The notes under the pieces were generated by a model, which did no database searches, had not been told where the DNA came from, and saw only the letters and a list, made by a program, of their open reading frames with translations. This document shows positions 60,582 through 64,000 of a stretch of 64,000 nt of DNA, one piece after another (the stretch's first letter is position 1; each line of letters begins with the position of its first letter). The DNA is from Caballeronia sp. NK8 (GTDB lineage Bacteria > Pseudomonadota > Gammaproteobacteria > Burkholderiales > Burkholderiaceae): contig NZ_AP024327.1 of the NCBI RefSeq assembly GCF_018408855.1, forward strand, positions 372,001 to 436,000. The letters run 5' to 3'. The position numbers and the translations under genes were made by a program.

Positions 60582-61712
60582 TCACGCGAGCCGGTACACC
60601 TTCGCCACCGTTCCTCTGAATAGCGCCTCCCGCTCTCCATCACTGGCCTGAGCGGTCAGGCGCTTGAACGCGTTCCAGCCATTGCTGAAGGGATACGAGC
60701 CTTTATCCACGGGAAAATTGCTTTCGAACATGCAGCGGTCCGCGCCGAAAGCCTCGATGCAGGTGTGCATCCAGGGCTTCCACGCATCCGCGAGTTGCGT
60801 CGATGAAGGCGGGCGCTCGCCCTTGTCGAAGTCAAAGCCGTTGATGCGCATCCCGAGGCCGCCGATCTTTACATGAACGTTGGGCAACTGCGCGAGTTCA
60901 CGCATGGAGCGTGACCATGTATCGAATACTTCCTTGCGTTGATCCGTATAGCTCGCGATACGTACGACGCCACCGCAGTGATTGACGATGACCGGCGTAT
61001 CCGGAAATGCCCTGGCGAGATCGAATAGCTCGGGCAGTTGCGGAAAGAACAGCCATGCATCGTACGAAAGGCCCAACGCTCCGAGTTGCGCCACGCCCGC
61101 GCGATAGGTGGGATCGAGCAACAGCCCACGCGGCGCGGCCGACAAGGGATTCACGAGCGATGTGTCGGCGTCCCACGTCACGAGATGCCGTACGCCGCGC
61201 AAGCGTCCATCGCCTGCCTGAAGCTCTGCCTCCAGCACGTCGCGCACGGCCGCACCGCGACGAAGATCCGCAAATCCGACGATCCCCTTCGCGACCTGAG
61301 GGCCACTCTGTTGCAACGGAGCCGTCACGCCGGCCACGTACTCGATTTCGCCCGCCGGTCGCAACTGCTCCGGGCCGGACGGTCGATAACGCGTCAACGC
61401 CTGCATGTACACCGACGCGGTGATGTTGTGACCTGAACGCGCATCCTGAAGGTACTCGTCGAGCAGATAGGTCCAGCCCGCGCGTTCATAAAAATGATGA
61501 TGCGCATCGATGATAGGCATATCCGGTTCGAGCGCGGCTTCGGTGCCGGACGCGAGCCATTGCGCGCGAACGGGCAGATAGTTGCTGGTCGTGCTCATGG
61601 TGCGTGTTTCCTCTTTTGCCCACGCCCGTCGCGAAGCGATGGCCGGAATGACGATGGATGCCGCTGCCGCGCGGAGAAGCTGGCGTCGCCGGGACGAATG
61701 AGGCGTCTTCAT
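60582..61712 (-). CDS. Amidohydrolase-family (PDC-lactonase-like) hydrolase with Tat-type signal
   Basis: 376 residues. SSRRRQLLRAAAASIVIPAIASRRAWA is a twin-arginine-like signal. The enzyme domain starts PIIDAHHHFYERAGWTYLLDEYL and has VIVNHCGGV, LGMRINGFDF and FGADRCMFESNFPVDK, typical of the amidohydrolase-2 TIM-barrel lactonases/decarboxylases. The ATG at 61712 has AGGGGG seven bases upstream; an ATG at 61718 overlaps the permease stop. It belongs to an operon with the MFS and CoA-transferase genes. Periplasmic location of a lactonase next to its permease is plausible, but a cytosolic form from the inner ATG at MSTTSNYL cannot be excluded. Confidence 0.82.
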   Translation of the reverse strand: MKTPHSSRRRQLLRAAAASIVIPAIASRRAWAKEETRTMSTTSNYLPVRAQWLASGTEAALEPDMPIIDAHHHFYERAGWTYLLDEYLQDARSGHNITASVYMQALTRYRPSGPEQLRPAGEIEYVAGVTAPLQQSGPQVAKGIVGFADLRRGAAVRDVLEAELQAGDGRLRGVRHLVTWDADTSLVNPLSAAPRGLLLDPTYRAGVAQLGALGLSYDAWLFFPQLPELFDLARAFPDTPVIVNHCGGVVRIASYTDQRKEVFDTWSRSMRELAQLPNVHVKIGGLGMRINGFDFDKGERPPSSTQLADAWKPWMHTCIEAFGADRCMFESNFPVDKGSYPFSNGWNAFKRLTAQASDGEREALFRGTVAKVYRLA

Positions 61713-61714
61713 CT

Positions 61715-63022
61715 TCATTCCCCCTGGTTGAACGCGAACAGCGAAAGCGTCAGCAAGGTCGTGATGGCCAGCACGACGGACAGGCCGATCATGCCCGCTG
61801 TAAAGGTGCCGAAGCTGTCCTTGAGATAGCCCACGAGATACGGCCCGGCAAAGCCGCCCAGCGCACCGATGGAGTTGATGAGCGCCAGCCCGCCGGCGGC
61901 GGCTTGCCCGGAGAGAAACCTCGCCGGCAACGTATAGAAGATCGTGCGGCCCGCGATGGTGCCGATGAGCGCCAGCGTGATGCCGGTCATGGCCGGGACC
62001 AGTTGCTGAAAATACGTCGATACGCCGAGCGCCACGGCGCCGATCAAAAGACCCGCCGCCAGATTCGCGATGTGTCCGCCGCGCCGATCCACACGCCTGG
62101 CCCACCAGAGCAGCGCGATGGTGGCGAAGAAATAAGGCACTGCGGACACCCAGCCGGTTTGCGTCACGCTCATGCCGTGCGCCTTGAGCATCTGCGGCAA
62201 CCAGATGCCGATACCGTATGAGCCCATCGTGAAGCCGAAGGAGATCATCGCGAGGAGGTACATTCGCACGTCCTTCAACGCGGCGCCGAAGTGCTTTTTC
62301 TTCTGGCTCGCCGAGCCTTCGCGGTCGAAGGCACGCTGAAGAGCCTGGCGTTCGGCCGACGAGAGCCACTTCGCATCGGCGGGTTTGTCCGCCAGCATCT
62401 TCAACACGAGAAAGCCCAGCAGACACGCGGGCAGGCCTTCGACGATGAACATCCATTTCCAGCCCGCCAGACCGAGCACGCCATCCATCTTGAGAAGCCA
62501 GGTGGAAAGCGGACCACCGATGAGCGACGAAAGCGGCGTGGAAACGGTGAACCACGCGAGCACGCGCGTGCGATAGCTCGCCGGAAACCAGATCGCGAGA
62601 AAAAAGATCACGCCCGGAAAAAAGCCCGCTTCGCCGATGCCCAGCAGCAGCCGGATCGCATAGAAGCTCGTCGGCCCCACGGCGAGCGCCGTCGCCGCCG
62701 CGAAGAAGCCCCACGTGATCATGATGCGGGCCAGCCAGCGTCGCGCGCCGAACCGATACAACGCGAGATTGCTCGGTACCTCGCAGATGCAGTAACCCGC
62801 GAACATGATGCCCGCGCCCCAGCCGAACTGCGTCGCTGTCAGGCCGAGATCGCGATTCATCGTCAGCGCGGCAAAGCCCACGCTGGTGCGATCCAGATAG
62901 TTGAAGAAATACGCGAGCGCGAGCAGCGGTATGAAGCGCCACGCGGCCTTCCTTACCGCCTGCTGTTCGAGCGTGGCGTCGACGGGACTATCGGCCGTCA
63001 TGTTCGAGGAAATGGATGTCAT
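61715..63022 (-). CDS. MFS permease, anion:cation symporter (ACS) family
   Basis: 435 residues, twelve spans. FIPLLALAYFFNYLDRTSVGFAALTMNRDLGL, CEVPSNLALYRFGARRWLARIMITWG and EAGFFPGVIFFLAIWFPASYR are ACS signatures. GGAG lies six bases before the ATG at 63022. It lies between the CoA-transferase gene (79 bases upstream) and the amidohydrolase gene (2 bases after its stop). Probable uptake of an organic or aromatic acid handled by the two enzymes. Confidence 0.88.
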   Translation of the reverse strand: MTSISSNMTADSPVDATLEQQAVRKAAWRFIPLLALAYFFNYLDRTSVGFAALTMNRDLGLTATQFGWGAGIMFAGYCICEVPSNLALYRFGARRWLARIMITWGFFAAATALAVGPTSFYAIRLLLGIGEAGFFPGVIFFLAIWFPASYRTRVLAWFTVSTPLSSLIGGPLSTWLLKMDGVLGLAGWKWMFIVEGLPACLLGFLVLKMLADKPADAKWLSSAERQALQRAFDREGSASQKKKHFGAALKDVRMYLLAMISFGFTMGSYGIGIWLPQMLKAHGMSVTQTGWVSAVPYFFATIALLWWARRVDRRGGHIANLAAGLLIGAVALGVSTYFQQLVPAMTGITLALIGTIAGRTIFYTLPARFLSGQAAAGGLALINSIGALGGFAGPYLVGYLKDSFGTFTAGMIGLSVVLAITTLLTLSLFAFNQGE

Positions 63023-63101
63023 GGATGTCTCCGGACGAATCACTGGCCGAGCGAAGCCCTGCCGGTCCGCGCGGCGCAGTGATTCTTTATGTGCGTTGGT
63101 T

Positions 63102-64000
63102 TCAGGCGCTGGCGAGTTCGTTTGCCGACGGATTCGATGCATCGCCCGGCTGACGGTCCCGACATTTCACGACGCCAGCTTCGGTCAGCTGCCTGAGGTC
63201 TTCCGCCGTATATCCGAGTTGCAGCAACAGCGCCTGCGTGTCCTGTCCGAGCGACGGTGGCGCTGCACGCAAGCGCAGGCGCTCGCCATCGAGCGTCAAG
63301 GGCAGCAACGCCGTCTTGGTGGCGACCGGCTGACCGGCGCCGCTCGCGTCGGGCGGCAAGGTCACGTCGGCGAGGCCGCCGGTTGCGAGCAGATGAGGAT
63401 CATCGAAGAGATCCTGAGGCTTCGTGATGGGCGCATACGGCAAGCCGCAGCGTTCGAAGATGGCGCTGATCTCGGCGGCGGTGAACGCCTCCATGTGCCT
63501 GCGAAGCTCGGGCAACAACCACTTGCGGGCCTGCACACGCTGGTTATTGGTCGCGATCCGCTCGTCGGACTTGAGCGCGCTCAGGCCGAATGCATCGCAG
63601 AACAGCGCCCACTGCGTGTCCGATACGACCGCCAGAAAGATCTGCTCGCCGTTCTTCACCGAGAACACGTCGTAGACGGCCCACGCTGAAATGCGGCTCG
63701 GCATCGGCGCTGCGGCGTTGCCGGTCACGGCAAACTGCATCATGTGCTGAGCCACGAGAAAGACGTTGTTTTCGAACAGCGCGCTCTGCACTTCCTGGCC
63801 CCGGCCAGTGCGCTCGCGTTGCGCGAGCGCGGCCATCGCGCCGATCGCGCCGAACATCCCGCCCATGATGTCGTTGACGCTCGTCCCCGCGCGCAGCGGC
63901 CGGCCTTCCGGGCCCGTCATGTACGCGAGACCGCCCATCATCTGCACGACTTCATCGAGCGCCGTGCGGTGATCGTAGGGACCGGGCAGGAAGCCCTTGT
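63102..64000 (-). CDS. CaiB/BaiF-family (class III) CoA-transferase, 5' end outside window
   Basis: About 299 codons are visible; the frame is open through the right edge. GPYDHRTALDEVVQMMGGLAYMTG, GTSVNDIMGGMFGAIGAMAALAQRERTGRGQEVQSALFENN and HLLATGGLADVTLP are class III CoA-transferase motifs. The catalytic Asp lies in the missing N-terminal part. It would move CoA between organic acids. It heads the minus-strand operon with the permease and amidohydrolase. Confidence 0.88.
   Translation of the reverse strand, partial: KGFLPGPYDHRTALDEVVQMMGGLAYMTGPEGRPLRAGTSVNDIMGGMFGAIGAMAALAQRERTGRGQEVQSALFENNVFLVAQHMMQFAVTGNAAAPMPSRISAWAVYDVFSVKNGEQIFLAVVSDTQWALFCDAFGLSALKSDERIATNNQRVQARKWLLPELRRHMEAFTAAEISAIFERCGLPYAPITKPQDLFDDPHLLATGGLADVTLPPDASGAGQPVATKTALLPLTLDGERLRLRAAPPSLGQDTQALLLQLGYTAEDLRQLTEAGVVKCRDRQPGDASNPSANELASA

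Noticed and set aside
61719..62942. In-frame upstream extension of the amidohydrolase gene
   Set aside because: It is an out-of-frame reading of the MFS gene; the ATG at 61712 has a ribosome site and export signal.

Overview
The window is high-GC DNA with the gene content of a Burkholderiaceae soil or plant-associated bacterium, Paraburkholderia/Caballeronia-like. The reasons are the prpR-prpB-prpC-acnD-prpF order, a contact-dependent inhibition locus in the Burkholderia order (cdiA, immunity, cdiB) with the NxxLYN toxin boundary, and many aromatic and organic-acid catabolic genes. The species is inferred from gene style, not from a marker gene. No rRNA, tRNA, CRISPR array or intact insertion sequence was seen.

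Layout. 1-4.4 kb: an organosulfur-type block with a DszA/NtaA-like flavin monooxygenase cut by the window edge, an SsuA-like binding protein, a decayed acyl-CoA-dehydrogenase-like remnant, two divergent AhpD-like proteins and an FMN reductase. 4.5-8.5 kb: a small membrane protein, a cysteine-less carboxymuconolactone-decarboxylase-fold protein with a MmyB-type regulator, a GalP-type sugar symporter with a GalR-like operator, and an exported intradiol dioxygenase. 8.7-11.6 kb: a large polytopic M48 metalloprotease and a partner protein. 11.8-19.1 kb: an ECF sigma/anti-sigma pair driving a tightly coupled membrane-lipid locus (DUF1295, two cyclopropane-fatty-acid-synthase paralogues, lipocalin, flavin amine oxidase, DUF1365). 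19.2-24.4 kb: SRPBCC protein, CopG-PHB depolymerase operon with an autoregulatory-looking promoter, a putative glycosidase lipoprotein, cupin and MarR regulator.

24.4-31.8 kb: a frameshifted 3-hydroxybenzoate 4-monooxygenase behind a MarR-type promoter/operator, then a carnitine-like catabolic island (SDR, thioesterase, Crp/Fnr regulator, MFS permease, BKACE, carnitine-dehydrogenase-like enzyme). Two matching TGTC(A/G)-N6-CGACA inverted repeats flank the Crp/Fnr gene. 32.0-36.4 kb: a DUF3616 protein, a DoxX protein, and an orphan CobS/CobT-like AAA+-VWA pair. 36.5-50.8 kb: the CDI locus, read right to left: a 3271-residue CdiA, its membrane-anchored immunity candidate, a chain of displaced and partly broken toxin/immunity modules, then CdiB.

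51.0-60.6 kb: an SDR, a DUF2501 protein and the complete 2-methylcitrate pathway. PrpR is divergent from prpBC, and the intergenic region holds palindromes, an IHF-consensus site and a sigma-54 promoter in the expected order. A strong terminator separates prpBC from acnD-prpF. 60.6-64 kb: an amidohydrolase, an MFS anion permease and a CoA-transferase running off the window.

The most distinctive parts are the CDI toxin/immunity scrapyard (38.6-41.6 kb), the ECF-controlled lipid-modification locus and the orphan MoxR/CobT-type pair.
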